Positions 33,709 through 42,542 are shown, counted from the stretch's first letter. The stretch is 64,000 nt of DNA from Terriglobia bacterium (GCA_951813285.1 OX638355.1:494501-558500), one strand, 5' to 3'. The notes: generated by a model from the sequence alone, not told the origin. Numbers and translations are program-made.

Positions 33709-33914
33709 GAGATTGGCCTCCTCGAGGGCGAGGGCTCCGGCCCGAGTTGGCGTGGTCGTTCGGATTCTTGTCTTGAGGAGAGCTTCCCGGGAAGCCTCAC
33801 TAATGAATGATGGCCTGCTCGGACCCAGACTTGCCTTGGGGCACGGGGCACCAAAGTTCAAACGGGGCGTAGCTGCCGGAGTCTCGCCAGGTGCCTATTC
33901 TTTCACAATGATCC
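33709..33914 (-). ncRNA. Candidate bridge RNA region of the IS110 element
   Basis: In studied IS110 elements the non-coding end upstream of the transposase encodes the bridge RNA with target- and donor-binding loops. Here that end is 206 bp on the minus strand. It contains a strong palindrome (AGCTTCCCGGGAAGC near 33780) and further GC-rich complementary stretches (for example GGTGCCCCGTGCCCC near 33855). I cannot fold it or define the loops by eye; the call rests on position, length and family knowledge. Confidence 0.35.
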
Positions 33915-33979
33915 GTTGTTTCACCCTCGAATGATCCGCCCCGTCGTCGGGGGCGGGGGCCCGGCTTGCCTGAAACAAC
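33915..33979. repeat. REP-like palindromic unit 3
   Basis: A 65-bp unit with perfect inverted ends, GTTGTTTCA (33915-33923) and TGAAACAAC (33971-33979), and a central GC stem (GATCCGCCCCGTCGTCGGGG). It is the best-preserved copy and abuts the transposase-proximal end of the IS110 element. The following 33980-34096 is an inverted copy of the AT-rich TTATCCAC/GGGCCACTAAGG spacer seen in the 30.8-31.3 kb tandem repeat. Confidence 0.8.
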
Positions 33980-34096
33980 TGAGCGACATCCCTTCGTGAC
34001 CTTGCTATCCCGTCGCGGTAAAACTCAACGCCTTAGTGGCCCTTCGTCGTTCTTAGTGGCCCTTCGTGGATAACTCTTTTTCTTTTGTCTTTTTCG

Positions 34097-34160
34097 GTTG
34101 TTTCAGGCGAGCGAGGCCCCTGCCCCCCACGACGGGGCAGATCATCCGAGTGGGAACCAA
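34097..34160. repeat. REP-like palindromic unit 4 (inverted)
   Basis: GTTGTTTCAGGCGAGCGAGG ... CCCCCCACGACGGGGCAG ... GAGTGGGAACCAA, the reverse orientation of unit 2. Confidence 0.75.
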
Positions 34161-34237
34161 ATTGTGTTTCAAGAAAAATGTCTCCAAGTCTCATGGTTTC
34201 AATTGGTTCCACGGTCTGAGGCGGCCTGGGCGCCAGG
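34161..34237 (+). mobile_element. 77-bp IS110-end derivative, copy 2
   Basis: Inverted relative to 32164-32240 with near-identical sequence and the same length. It again lies exactly between a REP-like unit (ending 34160) and a GTTGTTTCA (34238-34246) that begins a truncated unit. The cytochrome gene starts 11 bp after that 9-mer. Confidence 0.6.
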
Positions 34238-34257
34238 GTTGTTTCAGGCAAGCCAAC

Positions 34258-36558
34258 GTGGCCGTCATCGCTCTGGCCCTGCTGGCGGGCACCGGCTGCC
34301 GGGGGCCTTCCCAAGATCTTGCCCCGACCGGCTACACCGGCAGGAAGGCCTGCCAACCCTGCCACCCCGAGGAGTACGCCGCCTACGCCGGCTCCCACCA
34401 TGACCTGGCCATGGACTCGGCCGGCGACCGGACGGTTCTGGGCGATTTCGAAGACGCCAGCCTGACCCACTTCGGAGTGACGTCCCGGTTCTACCGCCGG
34501 GACGGCAAGTTCCTGGTCTCCACCGAAGGAGCCTCGGGAGCCGTCGAAGAGTTCGAGGTCAAGTACACCTTTGGAGCGGACCCCCTGCAGCAGTACCTGG
34601 TGGAGTTTCCTGGAGGACGTCTGCAATGCCTGCCCCTCTGCTGGGACTCCCGTCCCCGGGAAGAGGGCGGCCAGCGCTGGTTTCACCTCTACGACAGGGA
34701 ACGCATTGCTCCCGACGACTTCCTCTTCTGGACCCGGGTCTCCCAAAACTGGAACACCGCCTGCGCCGAGTGCCACTCCACCGGTCTGCGCAAGAACTTC
34801 GATCCGTCGACCGAAACCTACCAGACCCGCTGGACAGAGGTGGACGTCTCCTGCGAGGCATGCCACGGACCGGGCGCCACCCACCTGGAATGGGCCGAGG
34901 CCCGGGCTCGCGGAGAGGCCCGGCCGGAGATCCCCGACTTGGGGTTGACCATCCGGCTCAAGGAGGCCGAGCCGGCTGTCTGGACCCGTGACCGGAGCAC
35001 CGGCAAGCCCCGGCGCACCCCCCCTCTGACTGCCCACACACAGGTCGAGATGTGCGCCCGCTGCCACTCCAGGCGGGGCCTCATCAGCCAGGACTACGTC
35101 CATGGAGCCTCGCTGCTGAACACCCACAACTTGAGCCTGCTGGAAGAAGACCTCTACTACCCCGACGGCCAGATCCGGGAGGAGGTCTATGTCTACGGAT
35201 CCTTTCTGCAGAGCCGCATGGCTCAGGAGGGTGTGGTCTGCACCGACTGCCACGATGCCCACAGCGCTCGCCCCCGACTGGAGGGAGATGCGCTCTGCAC
35301 CAACTGCCACTCTGCCGAGACCTACGCCTCCCGCTCTCACCACCACCATCCGGCCGGTTCCAGTGGAGCCCGTTGCGTGGAATGCCACATGCCGGCCCGG
35401 ACCTACATGGTGGTGGATCCACGGCGCGACCACAGTTTTCGCGCCCCTCGCCCCGATTTGACGGCCAGGATCAAGACACCCAACGCCTGCAACGGCTGCC
35501 ACCAGGACCGTTCCACCCAGTGGTCGGTGGGACACTTTCAGCGATGGTACGGAACCGGCCCCAGAGACAAGCACTTCGGCGAGACCATTGCCGCCGCTCG
35601 CAAGGGGATGCCCGGCCTGGCGGCGGATCTCATCCACCTGGCCCAATCTCCCCGCCAGCCTGCCATCGTTCGGGCCACCGCCGTCTCACTGATGGAAAAC
35701 TATCCCGGACGGGCCACCGCCGAGGCGCTTGGCACCCTGGTGAAGGATGCCAGCCCGCTGGTGCGGGCAGCGGCAGTCGAAGCCCTGGGACCGCTTCCGC
35801 ACCACCAGCGGGAACCCCCGCTGCAGGCGCCCCTGGAGGACCCGGTGCGCCTGGTGCGCACGCTGTCCGGCCGGGCCCTGGCCGGGTTTGCCCCGGCCGG
35901 GCTTTCACCCCGGCAACTCCAACTCAGAGCCTCGGCCGTCCAGGAGTATGAAAAGGTACAACAGCTCCATGCCGACCATCCCGGCGGGCATTTCAACCTG
36001 GGGGACCTATACCGGGATCAGGCGGACTTCGATCGGGCTGAAGCTTCCTACAGACAGGCAATGGCCCTGGAGCCGGCCTTCGTCCCGGCCTATCTGAATC
36101 TGGCCGACCTCTATCGGGAGATGGACCGGGAGGCCGAGGGGAAGAAGCTGCTGGAGGAGGCGCTGAAAACGGCCCCCGAGTCGGCTGCGGCACAACACGC
36201 CCTGGGCCTGCTTCTGGTCCGAGCCGGACGACGCCGGCCGGCCCTGGACCACTTGGCCCGTGCCGCGGAGCTGGAGCCGGACAACAGCCGGTATGCCTAC
36301 GTCTACGGAGTGGCGCTCAACTCCCTGGGAGAATCGGCCCGGGCGGTCAGTGTGCTGGAACAAGGGCTGAAATCCAGGTCTCATGACCCGGATCTCCTGT
36401 TCGCGCTGGCCACCATTCATCGGGACCGGAGAGAGTTCAGGAAGGCGCTGGTTCACGGCCGGCGGCTGCTGGCCCTTTTTCCGGAGAACGCCGGCTACCA
36501 CCGGTTGGAAAGACAACTGCGGACTTTAGCCCGAATTCCTCACCGGGGGGTGCAATAA
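34258..36558 (+). CDS. Octaheme cytochrome c / TPR protein
   Basis: A 766-aa exported protein with eight CxxCH motifs in the first ~420 residues (CQPCH, CAECH, CEACH, CARCH, CTDCH, CTNCH, CVECH, CNGCH). A HEAT-like segment (PAIVRATAVSLMENYPGRAT) and about five TPR units (FNLGDLYRDQADFDRAEASY and repeats) follow. The heme spacing resembles cytochrome c554/octaheme-type electron-transfer proteins. The start is uncertain: GTG 34258 gives a short lipoprotein-like signal (VAVIALALLAGTGC) with no positively charged n-region, because a truncated REP-like unit lies immediately upstream. The frame is open upstream to 34066 through the repeat. Function in periplasmic electron transfer is inferred. Confidence 0.82.
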   Translation: MAVIALALLAGTGCRGPSQDLAPTGYTGRKACQPCHPEEYAAYAGSHHDLAMDSAGDRTVLGDFEDASLTHFGVTSRFYRRDGKFLVSTEGASGAVEEFEVKYTFGADPLQQYLVEFPGGRLQCLPLCWDSRPREEGGQRWFHLYDRERIAPDDFLFWTRVSQNWNTACAECHSTGLRKNFDPSTETYQTRWTEVDVSCEACHGPGATHLEWAEARARGEARPEIPDLGLTIRLKEAEPAVWTRDRSTGKPRRTPPLTAHTQVEMCARCHSRRGLISQDYVHGASLLNTHNLSLLEEDLYYPDGQIREEVYVYGSFLQSRMAQEGVVCTDCHDAHSARPRLEGDALCTNCHSAETYASRSHHHHPAGSSGARCVECHMPARTYMVVDPRRDHSFRAPRPDLTARIKTPNACNGCHQDRSTQWSVGHFQRWYGTGPRDKHFGETIAAARKGMPGLAADLIHLAQSPRQPAIVRATAVSLMENYPGRATAEALGTLVKDASPLVRAAAVEALGPLPHHQREPPLQAPLEDPVRLVRTLSGRALAGFAPAGLSPRQLQLRASAVQEYEKVQQLHADHPGGHFNLGDLYRDQADFDRAEASYRQAMALEPAFVPAYLNLADLYREMDREAEGKKLLEEALKTAPESAAAQHALGLLLVRAGRRRPALDHLARAAELEPDNSRYAYVYGVALNSLGESARAVSVLEQGLKSRSHDPDLLFALATIHRDRREFRKALVHGRRLLALFPENAGYHRLERQLRTLARIPHRGVQ

Positions 36559-36616
36559 TGCACCGCAGTTCCCCGTGGGAAACACCGTCTTAGGAAACCC
36601 CTTCCAAGGAGGAGCC

Positions 36617-38128
36617 ATGCTGAACGTAATGATGGATCAGATAAGCCAGGTGGCCGGCCCCTATATCCCCCGGATTGCGGGTGCCTTGGGCATCCTGATC
36701 GTGGGGTGGCTGATTGCCTTGATCGTGGCGGCCCTTCTGCGGGCGCTGATGCGCCGCACCGGGATCGCCGGCCGGGTGGCGGCCTGGTTTGGCGGAGAGG
36801 GAGGGGCCAGGGACGTGCATGTCGACAACTGGGTCGGCAGGGGCGCCTACTACCTCATCATGCTGTTTGTGCTGGTGGCGGTTTTCCAGACCCTGGGCCT
36901 GACCATTCTGACCGAGCCACTCAACCGGCTTCTCACCCGGATCTTCGAGTTCGCCCCCCGCATCCTGGGCGCGGGTCTCCTCCTGATCATCGCCTGGATC
37001 CTGGCTTCGGTCCTGAGACTCGTCATTGCCAAGATGCTGACTGCCGCCAGGCTGGACGAGCGGCTGAGAGGCGGAGTCGAAGCCAAGGACGAGCAACGTC
37101 CCCCTCTGGCCAGAAGCCTGGCCGACGCCGTCTACTGGCTGATCTTCCTGCTCTTTCTGCCGGGAGTCCTCAATGCCCTGGCCGTGGAGGGTCTGCTGGA
37201 ACCGATTCAAGCCATGGTTGGAAAGGTGGCCGGATTCATTCCCAACCTGTTTACGGCAGCGGTCATCCTGGGCGTGGGATGGTTGATGGCCCGCATCGTG
37301 CAACGGGTGGTGAGCAGTCTGCTGGCAGCCGTGGGGCTGGACGCTCTCAGCGAGAAAGGCGGTCTCTCCACCGTACTGGGAACCCAGCGGCTCTCGGGAG
37401 TGGTGGGGCTGGTGGCCTACATCCTGATATTCCTGCCGGTGGTGATTGCCGCCCTCAATGCTCTCCGGATGGAAGCCATCACGGTGCCGGCCAGCAACAT
37501 GCTCACCATGATCCTGGAAGCCATTCCGGCCATTTTCGGGGCCGTGCTGGTGTTGACGATCGCCTACCTGGTGGGCCGGGTGGTGTCGGGACTGGTCGCC
37601 AACCTGCTGGCCGCCGCCGGCTTCAATGGCATCCTGGCCAAGCTGGGACTCGGCAAGGAAACCGGCGACGGAGAGCGGACCCCCTCGGCCATCGTCGGGA
37701 CCCTGATCCTGGTGGCCATCATGCTGTTCGCCGTCACTGAAGCGGCCGGTCTCATCGGCTTCAACGTCTTGTCCCAGCTGACCTCTCAGTTTCTGGTCTT
37801 CGCAGGCCGCATCATCGTCGGACTGGTCATCTTCGCCATCGGGCTCTTCCTGGCCAATTTCGTGCACCGGACGGTGCTGGCGGCCGGGGCCGCCCAGTCC
37901 CGACTGCTGGCACTGGGCGCCCGCATCGCCATCATCGTGCTGTCGGGCGCCATGGCCCTGCGGCATATGGGGCTGGCGGACGAAATCGTCAACCTGGCCT
38001 TCGGACTGGTTCTGGGAGCGGTGGCGGTGGCCCTGGCTATCGCTTTCGGTCTGGGAGGACGGGAATTTGCCGCGCGCCACCTGGAGGGCTGGCTGCAATC
38101 GATGAAATCGGAACAGCCGACGAAATGA
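36617..38128 (+). CDS. TM-helix-repeat membrane protein (PF05552 type, MscS-related)
   Basis: A 503-aa integral membrane protein; ATG 36617 follows AAGGAGGAG. About twelve hydrophobic helices occur in repeated units of a conserved pattern (PRIAGALGILIVGWLIALIV, PRILGAGLLLIIAWILASVL, PNLFTAAVILGVGWLMARIV, PAIFGAVLVLTIAYLVGRVV), each followed by a LLAAVGLDAL/GFNGILAKLGL amphipathic stretch. These are the 'conserved TM helix' repeats found in proteins related to mechanosensitive channels. There is no separate MscS beta domain visible. It is probably monocistronic. Confidence 0.8.
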   Translation: MLNVMMDQISQVAGPYIPRIAGALGILIVGWLIALIVAALLRALMRRTGIAGRVAAWFGGEGGARDVHVDNWVGRGAYYLIMLFVLVAVFQTLGLTILTEPLNRLLTRIFEFAPRILGAGLLLIIAWILASVLRLVIAKMLTAARLDERLRGGVEAKDEQRPPLARSLADAVYWLIFLLFLPGVLNALAVEGLLEPIQAMVGKVAGFIPNLFTAAVILGVGWLMARIVQRVVSSLLAAVGLDALSEKGGLSTVLGTQRLSGVVGLVAYILIFLPVVIAALNALRMEAITVPASNMLTMILEAIPAIFGAVLVLTIAYLVGRVVSGLVANLLAAAGFNGILAKLGLGKETGDGERTPSAIVGTLILVAIMLFAVTEAAGLIGFNVLSQLTSQFLVFAGRIIVGLVIFAIGLFLANFVHRTVLAAGAAQSRLLALGARIAIIVLSGAMALRHMGLADEIVNLAFGLVLGAVAVALAIAFGLGGREFAARHLEGWLQSMKSEQPTK

Positions 38129-38155
38129 ACGGCCGGGACGGATGAGAAATGCGGC

Positions 38156-39640
38156 TCAAATCTCGAAGGTCGTATCGGGCTGCATGGGGTAGATCTTGCG
38201 GCCCAGGCGCTTGAAGGGCAGCTTGGAGAAGTCCTGGGTAAAGACGCTGCTGGCGTCCACGTTGAAGATCGAGCCGGCGATGGGTTCGAAGCCGCTGCGA
38301 AAGTGGCCGGTGGACTTCACGCAAATGTAGCGCATGCGGGCGCAATCCAGCCCCAGTTCCCGGCTGAAGGCCAGGTCCATGGGTTGGTGGCCCAGAGTGA
38401 TGACCGCCACGTACACCCCGTCCTGCCTGAGCAGCACCGAATCCCCGTGGTCGCCTTCCAGGCCGGCGAACATGGGACCATCGTAGACGAAACGGCCGTC
38501 GCTCACCGCCACCACTTCAGCCTGCATGGGGACCGGCGGTCCCACCAGCGGGTGAGACTTCCCTCCAACCTCGACCTCAACCCGGCGTCCGACACCGGCG
38601 CGGAGAGCCGTCCGGACGGTTTCCGGGTCGACGATATGGAGCACGACCGCCTCCTGCAACCGCCGCTCCAGAAAGAGGCGCAGAATCTCGGTGCTGTCGC
38701 TGGGCGCGCCGCCGCCCGGGTTGTCGGCCTGGTCGGCCAGGATAATGGGGTATTTCCCCAAGGCCTCACCCTGTGCCAGGGCCCGGCCGGGTGAGAGAGG
38801 CTCGCGCTGCCAAGTCTCCTTGCGCTCCCAGATCCAGCGCGCCAGATCGTCGGCCCTCCGCTGCGCTCCCGCCGGATCGTTGTCGGTGACGACCAGGGTG
38901 GAAGCCCCAGCGCAGTTGACGTCGGCCCACTGATAGCCGACTCCAACGCTGGCCGTCAGGACCCCCGGCTGTCTCTCCAGTTCATGCAGGCGGTCGATAA
39001 CCAGGCGCATGGGCTCTTCGGCGGTGATCATCTTGGCCGCCGCCCAGAAAAGGGGGATGGAGCGCCAGGCCAGAGTGGGGCGGATCTCTCCCCGCACCGT
39101 CCGCACCATCATGTGGGCCGCTTCCACTCCCCGCTCAGCCATGTCGACGTGGGGATAGGTGTCCTCCACGATCAAGGCGGTGGCGTTGTCCACCATGGTC
39201 TTGCCGATATTGCAATGGAGATCGTGGACTCCAATGATCGGACAACGGGGGCCCACTACTTCTCGGACACTCTTCAGAATGTCCCCGTCGGCATCGTCGA
39301 CGCCCTCGGCGGAATAGGCCCCGTGCACGCTCATAAGCACGCCGTCCACCGGGAGAGCCTGCCTCAAAAGCGCCAGCAGGCTCTCTTTCAGCGCTTCGTG
39401 CGTCTCCCGGGTCGGCTGCTTTCCGGAAGGAGCATGGCGCCAGACCAGCGGGACCATCTCCACCTTCTGCCGTCGCAACTCTCTGATGAATCCGTCGATG
39501 ATGGTGTTGACCTCACTCGAGCGTTGCAGCAGTTCCCCGGGCCCACCGGAGCGGGAGTGCCCGTAGAACTCCTCCAGCGGCGTCTCCACCGGGGAGTAGT
39601 TGCTGCTCTCGTGCTCTATACCGCCGATAGCAATGCGCAT
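38156..39640 (-). CDS. M81 family metallopeptidase (MlrC-like)
   Basis: A 494-aa protein with the M81/MlrC layout: N-terminal RIAIGGIEHESSNYSPVETP, GVLMSVHGAYSAEGVDDADG near residue 105, PIIGVHDLHCNIGKTMVDN (candidate metal His/Asp) near residue 140, and C-terminal GLDCARMRYICVKSTGHFRS. MlrC takes part in degradation of cyclic peptide toxins; most homologues have unknown amide substrates. No signal peptide. It is convergent with the membrane protein gene and 206 bp from the next divergent start. Confidence 0.88.
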   Translation of the reverse strand: MRIAIGGIEHESSNYSPVETPLEEFYGHSRSGGPGELLQRSSEVNTIIDGFIRELRRQKVEMVPLVWRHAPSGKQPTRETHEALKESLLALLRQALPVDGVLMSVHGAYSAEGVDDADGDILKSVREVVGPRCPIIGVHDLHCNIGKTMVDNATALIVEDTYPHVDMAERGVEAAHMMVRTVRGEIRPTLAWRSIPLFWAAAKMITAEEPMRLVIDRLHELERQPGVLTASVGVGYQWADVNCAGASTLVVTDNDPAGAQRRADDLARWIWERKETWQREPLSPGRALAQGEALGKYPIILADQADNPGGGAPSDSTEILRLFLERRLQEAVVLHIVDPETVRTALRAGVGRRVEVEVGGKSHPLVGPPVPMQAEVVAVSDGRFVYDGPMFAGLEGDHGDSVLLRQDGVYVAVITLGHQPMDLAFSRELGLDCARMRYICVKSTGHFRSGFEPIAGSIFNVDASSVFTQDFSKLPFKRLGRKIYPMQPDTTFEI

Positions 39641-39846
39641 CCGAAGCTCCTTTTTCGCCGAGTTTAACCCCTTTTCTCGGTGCGGACCATCATGATTGGG
39701 TCATCATACCATTGCCCTCAAACCGCATCACCTGGGTGTGAGCCGAACCCGTGACGTCTCCGGTTCGACAGCCACTACTACCCTTGGTGGCCGGAGGCTG
39801 CGCCGCACAGGTCTCGATTTCGTCCAGTCCCTGTTTCTTATTCAGG

Positions 39847-41175
39847 TCATGTCGCCTCCACCTCCCTCCCCGCCCGGCGGGCCTTGTCCTCGTCGACCAG
39901 GACCAGCAGGACCAGTCCCACCAGGAAAAAGGCCACCAGCGACAGGATGGCGATCCTGGCGCTGCCCGCCATCAGGGTGACGGCGGCGAAGACCCAGGGG
40001 CCCCAGATGGAGGAGAACTTGCTGAAGAGGGTGTAGAAGCCGTAGAACTCGGCGCTGGACCGGGGAGGGATCATGGAGCCGTAGAGGGACCGGCTCAGGG
40101 CCTGGGACCCGCCCAGGACCAACCCCACCACCACGCCCAGGGCGAAGAACTCCCGGGCGTTTTGAATGAAATAGGCCGCCACGGCCACCGCCGACCAGAT
40201 CACCAGGGTCAGCATGACCGCCTGCCGGGTTCCCAGCCATAGGGCCACCCGACTGAACAGCAGCGCCCCGGCGGTGGCCACGATCTGGATGGTCAGCAGA
40301 GTGGCCATGAGGGCGGTGGTGCTCAGTCCCAGTTCGTCCTTGCCGTAGATGGTGGCCATGCTGATGGCGGTCTGAATCCCGTCGTTGTAGAACATGTAGG
40401 CCAGCAGGAAGGTCGCAAGGTGGCGATAGCGGCGAACCTGGCGGGCGGTCTGCAGGGTGCGTGAGAAGCCGGCGGACAGGTTGCGGAGCCATTGCGGCCG
40501 GGCGGACTGCGGCTGAGGCGGGGTTTGCCGAACGGGAGCCTCGGAGAGATGCCGCGCGGTCACCAGGGTGAAACCGGCCCACCAGAGCCCGGCCATCACC
40601 ATGCCCAGGCGGGCTGCCAGGCCTTGAGTCATGCCGAGCCGGCGATGGCCGGCCACCAGTCCCAGGGCGAGAGCGAACTGGAGGCCGCCTCCCACGTAGC
40701 CGTAGGCGTATCCCTTGCCCGAAAGCCGGTCCATGGCGTTGCGGCCGGGGGCGATCTGAGGCAGGAAGGCGTCATAGAACACGTTGCCGCCGACGTAGGC
40801 AACCTGGGCGATCAGGAAAAAGAAGAGTGTTCTGAAGACGTCGCTTGACTGGCAGAAGTAGAGCAGTACGGTAAACAGGGAACCCGTATAGGCGCAGGCC
40901 AGCAGGAAACGCTTCTTGGAAGCCGTCATATCAGCGACGGCGCCCAGGGTGGGGGACAGCAAAAAGGCCAGGAAGGCCGCCAGGCCGGCGGTGAACCCCC
41001 ACAGGGTGGTGGCCCTGTAGAGGGTGTCTCCCAGTCGGACCCCCTCGGGTCCCACCACCGCCTGGGCAAAATAGGCGGGCAGCAACCCCACGGCCACGGT
41101 GGTGGTGTAGGCCGAGTTGGCCCAGTCGTACATGCACCAGCCAAAGGTGTTCCTGCGGTCGCCGGATTCGGACAT
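39847..41175 (-). CDS. MFS transporter, UMF1/Atg22-like
   Basis: A 442-aa transporter with 12 predicted helices. It begins with the subfamily signature GWCMYDWANSAYTTTVAVGL, followed by LLSPTLGAVADMTASKKRFL (the MFS loop 2-3 motif region) and GGNVFYDAFLPQIAPGRNAMDRLSGKG. This is diagnostic of the Atg22/UMF1 type MFS family (PF11700). Eukaryotic relatives export amino acids from vacuoles; bacterial substrates are not established. ATG 41175. Confidence 0.88.
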   Translation of the reverse strand: MSESGDRRNTFGWCMYDWANSAYTTTVAVGLLPAYFAQAVVGPEGVRLGDTLYRATTLWGFTAGLAAFLAFLLSPTLGAVADMTASKKRFLLACAYTGSLFTVLLYFCQSSDVFRTLFFFLIAQVAYVGGNVFYDAFLPQIAPGRNAMDRLSGKGYAYGYVGGGLQFALALGLVAGHRRLGMTQGLAARLGMVMAGLWWAGFTLVTARHLSEAPVRQTPPQPQSARPQWLRNLSAGFSRTLQTARQVRRYRHLATFLLAYMFYNDGIQTAISMATIYGKDELGLSTTALMATLLTIQIVATAGALLFSRVALWLGTRQAVMLTLVIWSAVAVAAYFIQNAREFFALGVVVGLVLGGSQALSRSLYGSMIPPRSSAEFYGFYTLFSKFSSIWGPWVFAAVTLMAGSARIAILSLVAFFLVGLVLLVLVDEDKARRAGREVEAT

Positions 41176-41411
41176 GAGAGGTGTTTCGGCCGCGGAGCGG
41201 GCCGGCGGTCACCGCCGGGGCGTCACGCCTGCCGGTTAGCGTCGCGTCCGCGTTTCAAGCCTGCTAGAATACCGTCGGAGTCTATCATGCCTCAAAATCG
41301 CCCCCCAGGGATGCCTGCGCCGAATCCGGTCAGGCCAGGTCGGCCCCTCAACTGTCGAAGAACCGACCGGGCCAGCGGGCGGCCTCGGTTTTGCATCCTC
41401 GCGAGTACCCG

Positions 41412-42542
41412 ATGAGCAACGGGAATCGACAGCAGGCAATGGCGCGCGGCGCCATGGTGATCGCTGCCATTGTGATCATCATCGCCGGAATACGGGAAGC
41501 CTCGGCCATCCTGATCCCCTTTCTGTTGGCTGTCTTCATTGCGGTTATCGGCGGTCCTTCCGCCTTCTGGCTGAAAAGAAAGGGAGTCCCTTCATCCCTG
41601 GCCGTGCTGGCGGTGGTGCTGGTGATCTTGGGAATCGGCGTCGGCATGGGAGCGGTGTTGAGCACCTCTCTCAACGGCTTTTACCAGCAGATGGACTCCT
41701 ACAAGGCGAGCATGAATCAGCAGATGGACGCCCTGTTCACCTGGCTGAAGGGTATGGGCATTCATCTGGACTGGGGACTGCTGAAGGAAGTGGTCAATCC
41801 CGGGGAGGCCATGCAGCTTGTGGCCACCCTGCTGGCCGGTTTGGGGGGTGTGCTGACCAACACCTTCCTCATCACGCTGACGGTGGTCTTCATCCTGTTG
41901 GAGGCTTCGGGATTCCCCGCCAAGCTGCGGGCCGCCATGAAAGACCCCAAGGCATCCTTCCCGGCCATCGAGCAGTTCACCCACGCGGTGAAGAGCTATC
42001 TGGTGATCAAGACAGTGGTGAGCCTGGCCACCGGGGTCGTAGCCGCTTTATGGGTGTTCCTGCTGGGTTTGGACTTCCCGCTGCTTTGGGGGTTGCTGGC
42101 CTTTCTGTTCAACTATGTGCCGACCATCGGCTCCATTGTGGCCGCGGTTCCGGCGATGCTGCTGGCACTTGTTCAACTGGGCCCCTTTCCCGCCCTGATG
42201 GTGGCCGTGGGTTACTTGTGCATCAATTTCATCTTCGGCAGTTTGATCGAGCCGCGCTTCATGGGCCACGGCCTGGGCTTGTCGACCCTGGTGGTGTTTC
42301 TTTCGCTGGTCTTTTGGGGATGGGTGCTGGGGCCGGTCGGAATGCTGCTGTCGGTGCCGCTCACCATTACGGCCAAGATCGGATTGGAGAGCCGCGAGGA
42401 AACCCGCTGGCTGGCCATTCTGCTGGGTTCGGAGAAATCCGCCGCAGCCGCCCTGGAATCCACTTCCGGGGAGACCGCAACGCCGGAGGACGAATCCGAT
42501 TCCGCTCAGGCCGCGGCGGGAACTTCATCTTCTGCTCACTGA
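41412..42542 (+). CDS. AI-2E family transporter
   Basis: A 376-aa membrane protein of the AI-2E/PerM/TqsA family. ATG 41412 is preferred to the TTG at 41391. Helix pairs at the N-terminus (MVIAAIVIIIAGIREASAIL, ILIPFLLAVFIAVIGGPSAF), a periplasmic coiled segment (NGFYQQMDSYKASMNQQMDA) and the C-terminal core (ALLWGLLAFLFNYVPTIGS-like, IEPRFMGHGLGLSTLVVFLS, WGWVLGPVGMLLSVPLTI) match the family. Family members export small molecules or Na+/Li+. An acidic, alanine-rich cytoplasmic tail ends the protein. It is divergent from the MFS gene. Confidence 0.88.
   Translation: MSNGNRQQAMARGAMVIAAIVIIIAGIREASAILIPFLLAVFIAVIGGPSAFWLKRKGVPSSLAVLAVVLVILGIGVGMGAVLSTSLNGFYQQMDSYKASMNQQMDALFTWLKGMGIHLDWGLLKEVVNPGEAMQLVATLLAGLGGVLTNTFLITLTVVFILLEASGFPAKLRAAMKDPKASFPAIEQFTHAVKSYLVIKTVVSLATGVVAALWVFLLGLDFPLLWGLLAFLFNYVPTIGSIVAAVPAMLLALVQLGPFPALMVAVGYLCINFIFGSLIEPRFMGHGLGLSTLVVFLSLVFWGWVLGPVGMLLSVPLTITAKIGLESREETRWLAILLGSEKSAAAALESTSGETATPEDESDSAQAAAGTSSSAH

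Larger units (their letters stand above)
32306..33914 (-). mobile_element. IS110-family insertion element, 1,609 bp
   Basis: The boundaries are taken as the bases between TGAAACAAC (32297-32305) and GTTGTTTCA (33915-33923), the inward ends of two REP-like units. One transposase gene fills it on the minus strand, leaving about 8 bp after its stop and 206 bp before its start. That asymmetry (short right end, longer left non-coding end) is typical of IS110. No terminal inverted repeats of its own and no target duplication are seen, as usual for the family. Exact ends are inferred by comparison with the 77-bp derivatives. Confidence 0.75.

Noticed and set aside
30836-34074. TTATCCAC motifs, considered as DnaA boxes of a replication origin
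   Set aside because: They occur once per copy of a dispersed repeat, with no dnaA/dnaN neighbours and no box cluster.
30803-34254. Repeated units with spacers, considered as a CRISPR array
   Set aside because: Units are ~65-bp palindromes in both orientations with spacers of 77-1,609 bp that are themselves repeated; there are no cas genes nearby.
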